NCBI GenBank assembly: GCA_963966185.1
Contig: CAWZYM010000026.1
Location: 442,501 to 506,500, forward strand
Source of the DNA: Rhabditoides inermis
Taxonomy: Eukaryota; Nematoda; Chromadorea; Rhabditida; Rhabditidae
Reading direction: 5' to 3'
DNA length: 64,000 bases
This document shows positions 11,503 through 23,456 of this stretch, piece by piece. The translations under genes were made by a program, and so were the position numbers. Positions within the stretch are counted from its first letter, which is position 1. Each line of letters begins with the position of its first letter. The notes beneath the pieces are model-generated. The model was given only the letters and a program-made list of their open reading frames with translations, was not told where the DNA came from and searched no databases.

Positions 11503-12451
11503 TATCCCTCAAGGTAATAATTGTTCACCTCTTCTAGCCGATTTGACACTATCCTTCATGGAATACACTTACGTAATGCGAAACTCGGAATATTTCCGAA
11601 ATACTCAGTCAAAAATATGCAGATACATGGATGATATTCTAATCATATACAGGAACAATTCCACTATTGTTTCTAAAATAAATAGCGAAATATATCACAA
11701 CTCTCTGACTCTTGAACAAACTAGTACACAGAACAAAGAAACGGAATTCTTAGATTTGAACATCAAAATGGAACATAATTCAATAACAACAGAACTCTAC
11801 AATAAAACAGATGATTACTCGTTCGATGTCATCAGATACCCACACTACGAAAGTAATATCAAGTCAAGCATTGCTATGAATTGTTTGCATGGAGAAATCA
11901 TACGAATATTCAGATGTTGCACTATGAAGTCAACTTTTAAACAAAGATGCCAACAACTGTTCAAAACTTATCTCGCAAATGGTTATACTTCTCACAAAAT
12001 TACTTTTCAAATTTCAAAAACTATTCTTAGTAATAAACAATTATTATTGAAATACAAACTGAAGGCCAAAAATAAATTCAAACATTTCATTGACACACTG
12101 AATTGATCTCATCCCCTCTTTCTCTGCGCTCTGTCTGATCTACCGATCTGCACTAAAAGTCTATGTGACTCGCAGTCGCCGCTCTCAAATCAGTCGTGTC
12201 GCATTCCCCTCTCTCGTTAGGTTGCTCCCAATTTTTGTTGACTCCTATCCCTAAGCGTCGTAGACGATCGATAACCCTCTAGAAATATTTTCCCCTTTTT
12301 TCTTGTAATACTACTTTGTACACTTGCCTACCGGTTCATCACTGATGATGGTCCCGGCTGGTAGGTTTACACATTCGGTCTGGTGGAAGGGACCGAAACC
12401 GAATGTGTACTATGATTTTTCAATGCATTACTTCTTTGAATTTCTTGTAAT
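11503..12451 (+). repeat. Left pseudo-LTR: 5'-truncated Penelope copy
   Basis: Starts inside the reverse transcriptase (IPQGNNCSP block) and runs through the ORF end and 3' region to TTTCTTGTAAT. The internal reading frame 11543-12106 (187 codons) repeats the C-terminal end of the full ORF and keeps the YMDD box. It is the direct-repeat partner of 15524-16472. Confidence 0.9.
11543..12106 (+). pseudogene. Truncated reverse transcriptase fragment
   Basis: This 187-codon frame equals the last 187 residues of the full Penelope protein, including RYMDDILIIY. It lacks the N-terminal nuclease and the first half of the reverse transcriptase, so it is a remnant created by 5' truncation rather than a separate gene. 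Confidence 0.9.
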
Positions 12452-13301
12452 TCGATATGGCAGTGATGCTGGGTGATTCGGGGGGAGAAATTACCCTCTC
12501 CCCAGTATGACCTGTCTTATCTTACTCGTACACTTTGGTCGCAAGACCAACCCGCGTCCCTTATGGGACGAACTTTACGTCTTTTGACGCACCCAGTCCC
12601 TTATGGGACTCTATTCGTCTTTTGACGCAACTACCCCACATATACCCCTTTTTTCTACTATCTTATCTATAAAGATTGTAATACGCACAAACACACAAAC
12701 CAATATGTTTCCGAACCATTTCATGTCTACAACGCCTTTTCCTGCACAAATTAGTCTGTTTGTACGCGCGAACACTAAGTGACTGATATAAGTCGCACTA
12801 TGACCCAAGTCTGTGAACACTGATCCTCGGATCTCCTCTTGCACCAATCAATGAACACTAGATGTGCTTGCCGGTTGGCAGGTTGGAGCGCAAAGCACAT
12901 CACGATGAACACTCAAGCGAACAATCGGTGTGGGCAGCGGGATCAAAGAACACTCGCGGTCGATCACTCGCCTCTCTCTCCGCCGCCAACACACCACCCA
13001 ACCTCTTGTGACCCATCAGACTACAAACACATCACTCATGTGATCACTCATGCTACCCAGAGTCTACAGTAACGAAAGAGAGGTTAAACTCTGGTGTTGA
13101 CCAACAAAGCGGTCCCACCCCGAACTCAGGTTGGCAGTGGGATGGGGCAGACACCCCGCTGATGCACGAGAGTTGGTACTCACTGCCATTGCTGTAAGGT
13201 GGGATGACAGGTCCTGGCCTCGCACAATACTCATGAAATACTCTTGTATTCCCCAGTTCCACTCTCACCCTTTACCCAAAAACAGGCGCAGCTGCCTCTA
13301 A
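12452..13301 (+). other. 5' leader of the full Penelope copy
   Basis: About 850 bp between the pseudo-LTR and the ORF. The first part (12481-12627) is a string of short perfect hairpins with four-base loops. The rest has no long ORF. It should hold promoter and translation-start signals of the element; none can be named. Confidence 0.6.
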
Positions 13302-16127
13302 ATGCTGTACAAAAACAACGATAAACCATACTACTTACTTAAGGAAATTCAACGTGTGCAGACAGATAGAAAGCAAACAACGGCTGATCTTCCCGGAAAC
13401 ACAGTTTTTACTGGAAAACGATGTGATAACAAACGATGTGTTATTTGTCCGAAAATAGAATTCAAATCACAAACAACAAGTTCATGCACTTCAATGACTA
13501 TACCTACATTCAAATCAAATGATGCTAATTGTCTCTCAAAGAACTTAGTTTACCTAATAACATGCAATAAATGCAACATGCAATATGTCGGTGAAACTAA
13601 ACAAACACTCAAACATAGAATGTCCGCGCATAGGAATAGTTTCAAAACCAACAAGTTAAACACTTTTCTTAGCAAACATTTCAAACTCTCAGATCATGAT
13701 TGCGAAGAATTCAAAATCACTATCTTGGATAATCAGTCAGAAAATTGTGTCAATGAAGTGAGATTGCAAAAAGAGCACTTCTGGATAAACTTGATTAAAT
13801 CTGCATATCCGCTTGGACTGAATGATCAAATCAAAACTTTTGGAAATATCTCAGTTATTGACTTTCATAAATGTAAAATAGAAAATAATCCATTCACTAG
13901 CCTTAAAATATCGCACTCTAGAAATAAACATAAATATCGAGGAAAAAGAAGAAGGAGTATCCCTGCTTACAAAAATACGATGACAAATTCTACAATTCTA
14001 AGTGCAGTGGAAACCCTCGAAGGAAAACAACTATATCAATACTACAATTCGCTTAACAAACATGCAATAGAAAATCTCTTGGATTACATGGTGAACGACG
14101 AAACCTATAACCTTCTGAGTAAATCTCTTCAACTCAAAGTTTTCTGTATAATTGCTAAGTCACTGGTTTCAAAGAAAATGAACGAAATCCTACCGCAGAA
14201 ATATCACAATCTGAAAGTACAATATTATGGTAAATTCATGGAAGAAATCAATTTAGCCAAGTTAATAAACAGATCAATAAATACTTACTTCAAAACAACG
14301 GATGAGAAACACTATAAAACAAGAATTTTATACACTTATGATTTGCCAGATAGCACACAAATTATGAACTACAATAAATTCCTACGCAATTTGACTACTG
14401 GCCAAATTAAAAGAATACTGTCATCGGCCTGTTACTGTAACCACTATCCATCGTTCATAGACTCGCACTATAAACACATTGTTACTGGAAATGCTAATAT
14501 GATACAAAGTAATGATCTGAGAAATATTATTCTGAACGGAACAAAATATCGATCTCCTAAATCTGTAAACGATGAAGAAATTACCACAGATCTATTGCAA
14601 TTAGTTACAGAACACCTAGAAAAGCTATCGACTATATATAAAATACCCGGCAACATAGTTATGGATATTGAAAACAAAATAAAAACAAAACTTTTGAAAC
14701 GATATGAAGATTGCAAACCTAAATTTATAAACGAAAAGAGAATGCCACTAGAATTGAAAACGTTGCAAGACCAATTTGTAATCACATGTGTGGACAAAGC
14801 TTCTGGAAATTATGCTATCACGTGCAAAAAACTATATTTACAAATTATGAACAAAGAATTAGGATATGATCATATCACAAACACAACCAACAATTCGAAT
14901 CCAACTTACACTATCTACCAGAATGAAAAAGAAGACGAGATTATTAACAGACATCTGATAACAACTAAATCACTGAAGTTAACAACAGATGTAAATGATA
15001 AAGCTCTACCGAAAATCTATGCTATACCAAAAATGCACAAAAACCCAGTAAAGTTTCGTTTCATAACCGGAGCTTTTAACAGCAGTTTAAAACCAGTTTC
15101 ACTAGAAATGCAAAAAATACTCACCTTTTTAAAACACCATTTCATTAATTATTGTAAATCAATAACACAGCGCACAAATATTAATCCTATCTGGTCCATA
15201 AATAACAGCTTGCAAGTTCTTGAAATGTGTAATTCGATAAAAGAGCCTAGTCAATTCAATCTGTTTTCTGCGGACTTCAGTAGCCTTTTCACAAACTTAC
15301 CGCACGAATCCGTTATCAAAAATATCTTCGGATTGATTGATCTATGTTTCAAGAACAGCAAAAAAGAGTTCATTGTGGTTGGATACAAGAAAGTTTATTA
15401 CAGTGCTACAGATACAAAGTCGGGAAATTCATATGATATAAGTGACATTAAATTTATGCTCGAATATATATTGAAAAACAGTTATGCTCTCTACGGAGGA
15501 TTAATTTTCAAACAAATATCCGGTATCCCTCAAGGTAATAATTGTTCACCTCTTCTAGCCGATTTGACACTATCCTTCATGGAATACACTTACGTAATGC
15601 GAAACTCGGAATATTTCCGAAATACTCAGTCAAAAATATGCAGATACATGGATGATATTCTAATCATATACAGGAACAATTCCACTATTGTTTCTAAAAT
15701 AAATAGCGAAATATATCACAACTCTCTGACTCTTGAACAAACTAGTACACAGAACAAAGAAACGGAATTCTTAGATTTGAACATCAAAATGGAACATAAT
15801 TCAATAACAACAGAACTCTACAATAAAACAGATGATTACTCGTTCGATGTCATCAGATACCCACACTACGAAAGTAATATCAAGTCAAGCATTGCTATGA
15901 ATTGTTTGCATGGAGAAATCATACGAATATTCAGATGTTGCACTATGAAGTCAACTTTTAAACAAAGATGCCAACAACTGTTCAAAACTTATCTCGCAAA
16001 TGGTTATACTTCTCACAAAATTACTTTTCAAATTTCAAAAACTATTCTTAGTAATAAACAATTATTATTGAAATACAAACTGAAGGCCAAAAATAAATTC
16101 AAACATTTCATTGACACACTGAATTGA
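13302..16127 (+). CDS. Penelope-like protein: N-terminal GIY-YIG nuclease plus reverse transcriptase
   Basis: Intact 941-residue ORF without introns. Residues about 40-65 have a Cys-rich knuckle (KRCDNKRCVICPK). Residues about 80-165 form a GIY-YIG domain: LVYLITCNKCNMQYVGETKQ followed by HRMSAHRNSF, with LSKHF and the downstream acidic end. After a long linker the reverse transcriptase occupies about residues 540-900: LPKIYAIPKMHKNP (finger motif), KFRFITGAFNSS, FSADFSSLFTNLPH (motif A Asp), SGIPQGNNCSPLLADL (motif B) and RYMDDILIIY (motif C). In canonical Penelope elements the nuclease is C-terminal; here it is N-terminal, as described for the Naiad/Chlamys clade. Codon use is AT-rich, unlike neighbouring genes, as expected for a mobile element. 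Predicted activity is nicking and target-primed reverse transcription. Confidence 0.92.
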   Translation: MLYKNNDKPYYLLKEIQRVQTDRKQTTADLPGNTVFTGKRCDNKRCVICPKIEFKSQTTSSCTSMTIPTFKSNDANCLSKNLVYLITCNKCNMQYVGETKQTLKHRMSAHRNSFKTNKLNTFLSKHFKLSDHDCEEFKITILDNQSENCVNEVRLQKEHFWINLIKSAYPLGLNDQIKTFGNISVIDFHKCKIENNPFTSLKISHSRNKHKYRGKRRRSIPAYKNTMTNSTILSAVETLEGKQLYQYYNSLNKHAIENLLDYMVNDETYNLLSKSLQLKVFCIIAKSLVSKKMNEILPQKYHNLKVQYYGKFMEEINLAKLINRSINTYFKTTDEKHYKTRILYTYDLPDSTQIMNYNKFLRNLTTGQIKRILSSACYCNHYPSFIDSHYKHIVTGNANMIQSNDLRNIILNGTKYRSPKSVNDEEITTDLLQLVTEHLEKLSTIYKIPGNIVMDIENKIKTKLLKRYEDCKPKFINEKRMPLELKTLQDQFVITCVDKASGNYAITCKKLYLQIMNKELGYDHITNTTNNSNPTYTIYQNEKEDEIINRHLITTKSLKLTTDVNDKALPKIYAIPKMHKNPVKFRFITGAFNSSLKPVSLEMQKILTFLKHHFINYCKSITQRTNINPIWSINNSLQVLEMCNSIKEPSQFNLFSADFSSLFTNLPHESVIKNIFGLIDLCFKNSKKEFIVVGYKKVYYSATDTKSGNSYDISDIKFMLEYILKNSYALYGGLIFKQISGIPQGNNCSPLLADLTLSFMEYTYVMRNSEYFRNTQSKICRYMDDILIIYRNNSTIVSKINSEIYHNSLTLEQTSTQNKETEFLDLNIKMEHNSITTELYNKTDDYSFDVIRYPHYESNIKSSIAMNCLHGEIIRIFRCCTMKSTFKQRCQQLFKTYLANGYTSHKITFQISKTILSNKQLLLKYKLKAKNKFKHFIDTLN

Positions 16128-16472
16128 TCTCATCCCCTCTTTCTCTGCGCTCTGTCTGATCTACCGATCTGCACTAAAAGTCTATGTGACTCGCAGTCGC
16201 CGCTCTCAAATCAGTCGTGTCGCATTCCCCTCTCTCGTTAGGTTGCTCCCAATTTTTGTTGACCCCTATCCCTAAGCGTCGTAGACGATCGATAACCCTC
16301 TAGAAATATTTTCCCCTTTTTTCTTGTAATACTACTTTGTACACTTGCCTACCGGTTCATCACTGATGATGGTCCCGGCTGGTAGGTTTACACATTCGGT
16401 CTGGTGGAAGGGACCGAAACCGAATGTGTACTATGATTTTTCAATGCATTACTTCTTTGAATTTCTTGTAAT
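15524..16472 (+). repeat. Right copy of the pseudo-LTR direct repeat (3' end of the full element)
   Basis: Same sequence as 11503-12451. It covers the last 201 codons of the ORF and 345 bp of 3' region, ending in a structured segment with a 12-bp inverted repeat (16389-16400 with 16419-16430). Confidence 0.9.
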
Positions 16473-16669
16473 ATATGACATGCGCGGTCCCAAGGGAGCA
16501 GGAGGAGGAGGCGAGGAGGCGAGGAGGAGACGGGTTGACCCGACGCCCTTTATAGGAATGAAGAGGGATGTGCGAGGGATGAGAGGAGAAGCGGGAGGAA
16601 AAAGGACAAGAGAAGTGACAAACGATACCCGAATATGGGATGGAAGAATGGGAGAGGGAGAGTGAGCGA

Positions 16670-16717
<48 letters not shown>

Positions 16718-16851
16718 CTCTCCTCCCCCTCTTTCTCCACGTGTGAGCAATCGTCGTCTCCTCTTTCTGGCTCGCGGTTTCGTCCCATTTCCGAGCCCAC
16801 AGGGGATATGTTGACGTTGAATGTTTTGTGTTGTATGCTAGTTTATTTCAG
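16473..16851. other. Flank between Penelope element and zoo-1 exon
   Basis: Purine-rich sequence with a (GA)n tract (about 16672-16715). It ends in an acceptor-like TTATTTCAG right before the ATG at 16852. No gene seen. Confidence 0.5.
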
Positions 16852-19800
16852 ATGATGTCTCCGCCGGCAGCGCCGGACGAACATCTAGTTGCGCCCATAG
16901 TCGACGACGCCGTACGTTGTCTTGTCTGTTTGTTTATTGTTTTCTTCTAATTCATTTGTTTATTTATTGTTCACACACTTTCTACTATCTCTCTTCCGTA
17001 TTCCCATTGGCCGTCTGCCACCAGACCACTCATTTCTCTCACTTTCCTCGCGTGTTTGTGTTTGTAATTAGAAGAGGGAAGAGAAGAGGGGATGAATGTG
17101 GCGGCGGCAGTGAGTGCACAGCTGATTGCGGGAGTGATGCCATTGTATAATCTCTTTGTTTGATGTGTTGATATTTTGAGATGGCCGCGTCTTCTTCCGG
17201 TCAGCCGGCGTCTCTCAGCAACTGGCAGCTGCTCTCCGTCTCTCTCCACCGCGTGAGTCTTTGCCCCTCTTCTGTTCTCACGCTCTCTCTCTCTCTCTCT
17301 CTCTCATCTGCTTTTCTATGCTTCTCTTTGATCAAGCTGGAGTACAAGTTTTGTGTCAATTGGGTAATGCCATGTGTGAGGTGATATTTTGAGAATTCCG
17401 GCGTTGTTGCGAGATTGCGAGAGCTTTTCGTTTCAATTGCATCATTTGAGAGAAGAAGGGATTGGTCTATTCTCTATTTGTTAGCGAGACTCACTCTCTT
17501 CTGCGCGGTTGATTATTTCTGTTCTACTTCCTTTTTTTTAATCCATCCTCAATTTTCGCAGCGTTATTGTGTGATTCATGTGAGATTTGATTTATGATAC
17601 TCGTAATATACTTATACCTATCCCTTGCAATATTTCTGATCACTTATCTGCAAAGAGTGCATGACATGGTTGTATTTATGCTGATATTTCACGATTGGCA
17701 TAATTATAGTTGTTGAATTTTTGCTCAGTCGAGCTGGTTGGTAGCGCTCTTGGTTGAGATTGCTACTGTGACAGTGTTGATTGTTCGGTTGACACCTGAA
17801 TGAGTAGTGTAGAGGGAGATGAGAGTGGCATGTGGCATCCCTCCACTGTACACACCTCTGCTGGCAGAGACGTGCGATGTGTCCCCATGCTCGCCCTCCA
17901 CACTGCCCCGACACAACAATCGACGACGGATGAAACGACGGTAGTCTCTGCAAAACGAAACCCTCTCTCATCTCGCGTACGCTGTCTATTTTCACGGCAC
18001 GCTACAGTTGCGGTTATGTGTAGCGTGTAGAAAAGTTTTTTCTTCGGTACTTACCGTACGAAGTATGTAATAATGAATGGATTGACGAGTGGGTATAGGG
18101 AGAATATGGTGGAGAAGTAGTAGGGGAATTTTCCAAGCGAGATTCCAGTGAAGAGAGTGAGGAGGTTGACGTTACACGGGAACATCATGAATATGATCGG
18201 TGAGAGGAACTGGAAAATGTTGATCGGTTGACTATCGATTGATTTGATAATTGATTTGATAACCTCGCATGTGAGCAGCACGAATAGTTGTTGTTGAAGC
18301 TGGCGCGTTTTATTTGAGGAGTAGTTTGTCTAAAACAGAATCGACTACTGTAGTTGGTTTTCTCCACTCTTATAATAAAACGGAAACAAGTAGTAGTGTA
18401 TCGTTCACTTTTTCGTAGTTGTTTTCTGTGTGTATGTGTATCATAGAATAGGATATTGAAATAGGCTCATGCTAATGGCACATGTGATTGGGAGGTATTG
18501 TGCAACAAACAACATGAGTTCAATATATACTACCAGAACGCAAAATGACGACAGACTAACGACTTGTAAGGACGCCTGTGAAACAGTTAGAGTGAAGAAA
18601 TCTTTTGGTTGCTAACTAATCGACTTTTTTTTTGCATAGAGCATAGAGTCTTCTACAGATAAATTCATATACCTGTAATGACTTTTTGATGCGAAATATA
18701 CAAAATAAGATGATGTTGAATACAGAACAAATGACGATGAAGAACTCTCCTAATCCCAACATGAACATTACACGATTCTGGGTGAGCTACAAGTAAGATG
18801 TTTTAACTGTAATCTGTAGAGTTTGATAGACGCACCGCAATGGCGCATCCAATGTACCCCTTTCCAATGAGGGTCGTGTCGAGCATATCTCGCATCACAG
18901 GATCTACGAGTGTTGTGAGTCTAAAGGAGAAATGGGAGATGAGAAGCGACCGCTCACTGTTCACTGGGAGCCATGAAATAGAGGACGACGAAGATCCAGT
19001 TGGCAGCCACTATGTAGTTGACAAGGAGGGTGGAGAAGATGACGGGACATGTGTAGAGACGTGGAACGAAAGAGGGACTGGAAGAGAGACTTTGAACTGC
19101 GTTTGCGAGCACCCGACGACTCACCGACACAGGTGGACGTATCGATAGACGAAGCTCCACAGGACAGTGAGCAGCGACTGCACGAAGAAGTAGCAGTAGG
19201 CGAGAACGAACAGATGGGACACGGCGGAGGAGACGTGGTTGACGAGACCTTCTGCGTAGAAGATCAGGATACCCTTGTCGACAAACGCGTTCTGGATAGT
19301 GGTTGGATAGTGGTTGCACTGGTGGAATCTCGCATACCGGAAGGGCTGATAGATGGACTATTGTGTATCCAAGATCCTGTAGTGCGAACAGCGTGAAGAA
19401 ACGACGGTATGGACCGATGTCCTTTGTGGGGACGATCTAGAGATGGAAAGAGAGAGTGAATGGACAGAGAAGGAGGCTCACGAATGTGAGTGAGATGAGG
19501 AACACATTGATGGCCATAGATGCGAGTCCGACGATGGTCATGAAGATGTGCATGCTCTTGACGGGTTCTTTGGAGGAAGAGGGGAGAAAGGAGACAGGGG
19601 AGGACATGGTCTGAAAAGGAAGGGCGATCACAACGCGTGTGCGGTGAAAGTAGACCCATGAGAGCGAACTGATGTGCAGGAAATTTGTACGACGAATACG
19701 GGAAAACTACGATTGAGGTGTACAATACTGTACCGACTACCTATCATCTAGCAACGTAGAAATTGATAATTGAATGTGACTCTGTGAGCCGGCAGGGTTA

Positions 19801-22800
19801 TTGAATAACAAAAGACACGACATACTATGATATCCGATTGTAAATGTATGTGTTTGAGATCGCTTCGGGGAGGAGCTTATGAAATAAACACAGTGATCCG
19901 TTTGGTATGTTTTTAACATATAGAATGAATACGCTTGTTTGTTTGTTGTTATAAGGATAACAAATAGTATGTATATATTGAATACGCTTCTTTTATTGGT
20001 TTGCTTCTAGTGATATGAATAACGAATAGTATGCCTGAATGGATAGATCGCGATGAATGGAGTATCTGATTTGCGTTGATGTAAATATGAAATAGTAGTG
20101 GGCACACAGAAAAAATCAAAATCACTCGACTAGTTACGTCCATTACGAAAGTAGCTCAATGACAGATACAGCCGGAGACAGACGGAAATGATTACTCTTT
20201 CTGACAAACAGCTATAAAGTTATTTATCAACGTGTATCTAACAAAAAACAGAACTTTTTCAACAATGTACTATGATAATTGATAATTTACGAACATCATG
20301 TTCCAGTTTTATTCAGTATCATGAAGTCCCACATGTCAGAATTATTGAACGCGCACATTTTCATTTCATTCCATTAATTTCTCCTACTTCGGTAAACCGA
20401 TTTCAAAAGCACTGGTCAACCGAATCTGATTTCGAGGGCATAGTATCTATGCATGATGAATGAATGACCGTTTGCTGCCTTCTTCGAGGGGATCTACTAG
20501 GACCCGTATAGTATACCACTGTTTGCATTGTATACAAGTATTCACAGCACAGATCACAGTTCAATTGTGTGTGTGGAGGGGGAAGTGTCTCCTTTTCGGT
20601 AGGCCAGGGAGGGTGCCAGAGATGTGCTTGTCTCGCTGTCCCTCTGTGACAGAACAGACTCCCATCCTAGCAGACGACACACAAACACCCGGTAGTCCCT
20701 GCAATACACTACTTCAATTCCGTCCCTAGTGTTTTCTGCGTCGGCCCATTAGTGTGTGTTGGGTGCGGAAGGTAGTCATACTATTTTTTGTCATTATTGC
20801 GATAGATTATCTAGTGTCTGAGCACCCGCCGATCCCTCTCGCATTATAGTCAGTTGGCTTCTGATGTTTTCGAATCTTCTATCCTCTATGATTAGTTTCG
20901 CGAGTAGGTGAAGTGGACTTATGAAATGGAAGTGCAGTGATGTGGATTTATGAAATGGAAGCCTAGAATGAAGCGCTTGAACGGCGAACACTTATCTGAT
21001 GCACTTATTGAACTTACCTGACAAAGTATATGATGATGAATGGATTGAGTAGGGGGAAGACGGGATAGAGAACGGATAGGTAGTAGGGGAAGGAGCCGAG
21101 GGAGACGCCAGTGAACACCGTGAGGATGTTGATGTTGCATGGCATGACAGAGAAGAGCATCGGGGAGACGAACTGAAAACAAATGACATCTCTCTGTTCT
21201 TTCTGTTGTTAATGTTGCATTTCTGCGACCACTGATTCACTGGTTGTCTTGTATCTGACATTCTGTCAAGTGTTTGGTCTCAGTCACCAAAGTAGGTATA
21301 GACACGCTATTGTGAATATTGGACTACCTCTAGTGTGAGGAGAAGGAACATTTGACGTTGTAGCTGGCGTGTTTTCTCGGACAGCAAGTTCGTCTGAAAA
21401 GAGACGTTGAATTGAGCGTGCTTGAGACGTTGAGTTGAGCGTGCCAGAGCGTGCTTGTTGTACAGCCGTTTCTACTCACGTTTATGGTGGAGTGTATCTT
21501 GTAGATACAGAAACCAATGACATTGAATACGACGCAGAAGACGACTAGGAATTCGATGAGGGAAGCGGCAAAGTAGGCCGGATTGTTCTCTACCTAAATG
21601 AAGGGAGTAAGCGAGGAGAAGAGGGAAGAGATGTTACCTCCATAGAGTTGCCTATGTATGCCCGATCTCGCAGACTGATCTCCAGCTGCGATTCCATCAG
21701 CGGACTTACGTAGTCAGTGAGACTGCAAGACGGTTTGATATGATGTGCAAGTTGTCATAGCTGTACCTTTCAGTGGGGAAGAAGAATGCGCACACGATTC
21801 CAACCCAGTTGATGGCTATGGCATAGTTGAGTATCAGAGTCAGCATCACCACTTTCCAGCAGTACAGGCGAGGCACCAGAGATGGACTGAGCGGTGCGGT
21901 ATTAGGAAACTTCTCGATGCACTATTATTGCATTGACCTAATTATGTGAACCTTGTTCTGTGGTGTACTGAATGAGAATGTCTCGTTTAGTATTTCGAGC
22001 AGCTGTGCTCGCGGTGACATTTCGTTAGCATTCTGCTGCGCCCCTGAGACTGAGTGGCCTCGTCAGTCGACTATCAGAGTGGATATGGTAGATAAGTGGT
22101 AGATATATGGTTATGGCTTATGGTAGGAGTTCAAGGTTTCAGGATCAAGTACTCACTGGCATACGTGGATGTATCGATATATGAATGAGAAGCAGACGGT
22201 GAGTAGTGACTGCACGAAAAAGTAGCAGTAGGCACAAAGCACCGAGTGACCAAAGGCTAGCGGTAGGTGATTGAGCACACCTGCAACAAGGAGTGTCAGC
22301 ACTACATTGGACACACTGTTGTCACCTTGTGAAAAGAAGATGAACGTTCCCTTACTCACGAATACATTCTGAAAAGAGTTTAGTGAGTCAATAGTATTGA
22401 CACAGAAACTAACCGGGAGACTGGTAATGTGAATGATGGAATAGAAAAAGTCTTGAAGGGCGAAGAGAGTGAAGAAGCGACGGTACGGGCCAATAGTCTT
22501 CGTGTGAAGCATCTAGACAGGGTGTACTGGAGTGGAGAAAGACGCACTCACAAGAGTCATTGCTAGTAGCAATGCGTTGAGGCAGAGCGATCCTATCCCC
22601 GCAGAATACATGAAGAGGTTCAACCCGATCTGGGCTATCGGGTGCGTCATCTGGAAAAGTGATCTCAGTGCATGAAACAATATCAATACATATACATATC
22701 AAACACCACTGATATTTGTCAACTTCAATGATAACTTACAATGGCCATATAATGGAGATATTTGTTATGCATTTCTATTTCATGAACATATGTATTATGA

Positions 22801-23027
22801 ACGAAAGAGAATTTAAGTGTTGAAAAAGAATCAGTCATTACAGGGGTGTTGATGAGAGAATGGTGTGCGACACAGTGCATTGTTTCAAAACAAGATAGAA
22901 GATTCGTTAACAATATAATATATGCGCCAGGAACAAAAAATGCGACTGTGTAACGGGATACGGACTGAATTGGAATTTGAAAGTGTTTGGCAGAATGCGT
23001 ACATGTAACACGTACGAGCTTTCCTGA

Positions 23028-23109
<82 letters not shown>

Positions 23110-23345
23110 GACATTAATTGTTTACAGAGTGGCATAGTTGTGGTGTGATGATTGATGATGTTGCATTGTAGACGTGATGAGTACATGAGAGGTTGTGGGG
23201 GAAGAGGAAAGACGGGTATCTGGATAGCTGCCTCATCAGCTGACGAGTGGAGAATAAAAGAGGAAATAGGCGAATAGGAACAGGAACCCACGCTTGTGAA
23301 TAGTAAATTATGTCGTGTGAAACCGCAATCGAGAGCGAGCAGATT

Positions 23346-23389
<44 letters not shown>

Positions 23390-23418
23390 AGAGAAAGAGA
23401 AAGAGAAAGAGAAAGAGA

Positions 23419-23456
<38 letters not shown>

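Larger units (their letters stand above)
11503..16472 (+). mobile_element. Penelope-like retroelement with upstream pseudo-LTR
   Basis: A full-length copy (about 12452-16472) is preceded head to tail by a 5'-truncated copy of the same element (11503-12451). The 949-bp truncated copy matches 15524-16472 at a fixed offset of 4021 bp with at least one visible difference (T at about 12240 versus C). This partial-tandem arrangement is typical of Penelope-like elements. The encoded protein joins a GIY-YIG nuclease to a reverse transcriptase. The near identity of the two copies and the intact ORF suggest a recent insertion. AT-rich bases (ATAT) flank both ends, so a short target duplication cannot be read unambiguously. 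Confidence 0.9.

Noticed and set aside
13053..13268. Possible small structured RNA before the Penelope ORF.
   Set aside because: Pairing is only local and no known RNA family was recognised; treated as element leader.
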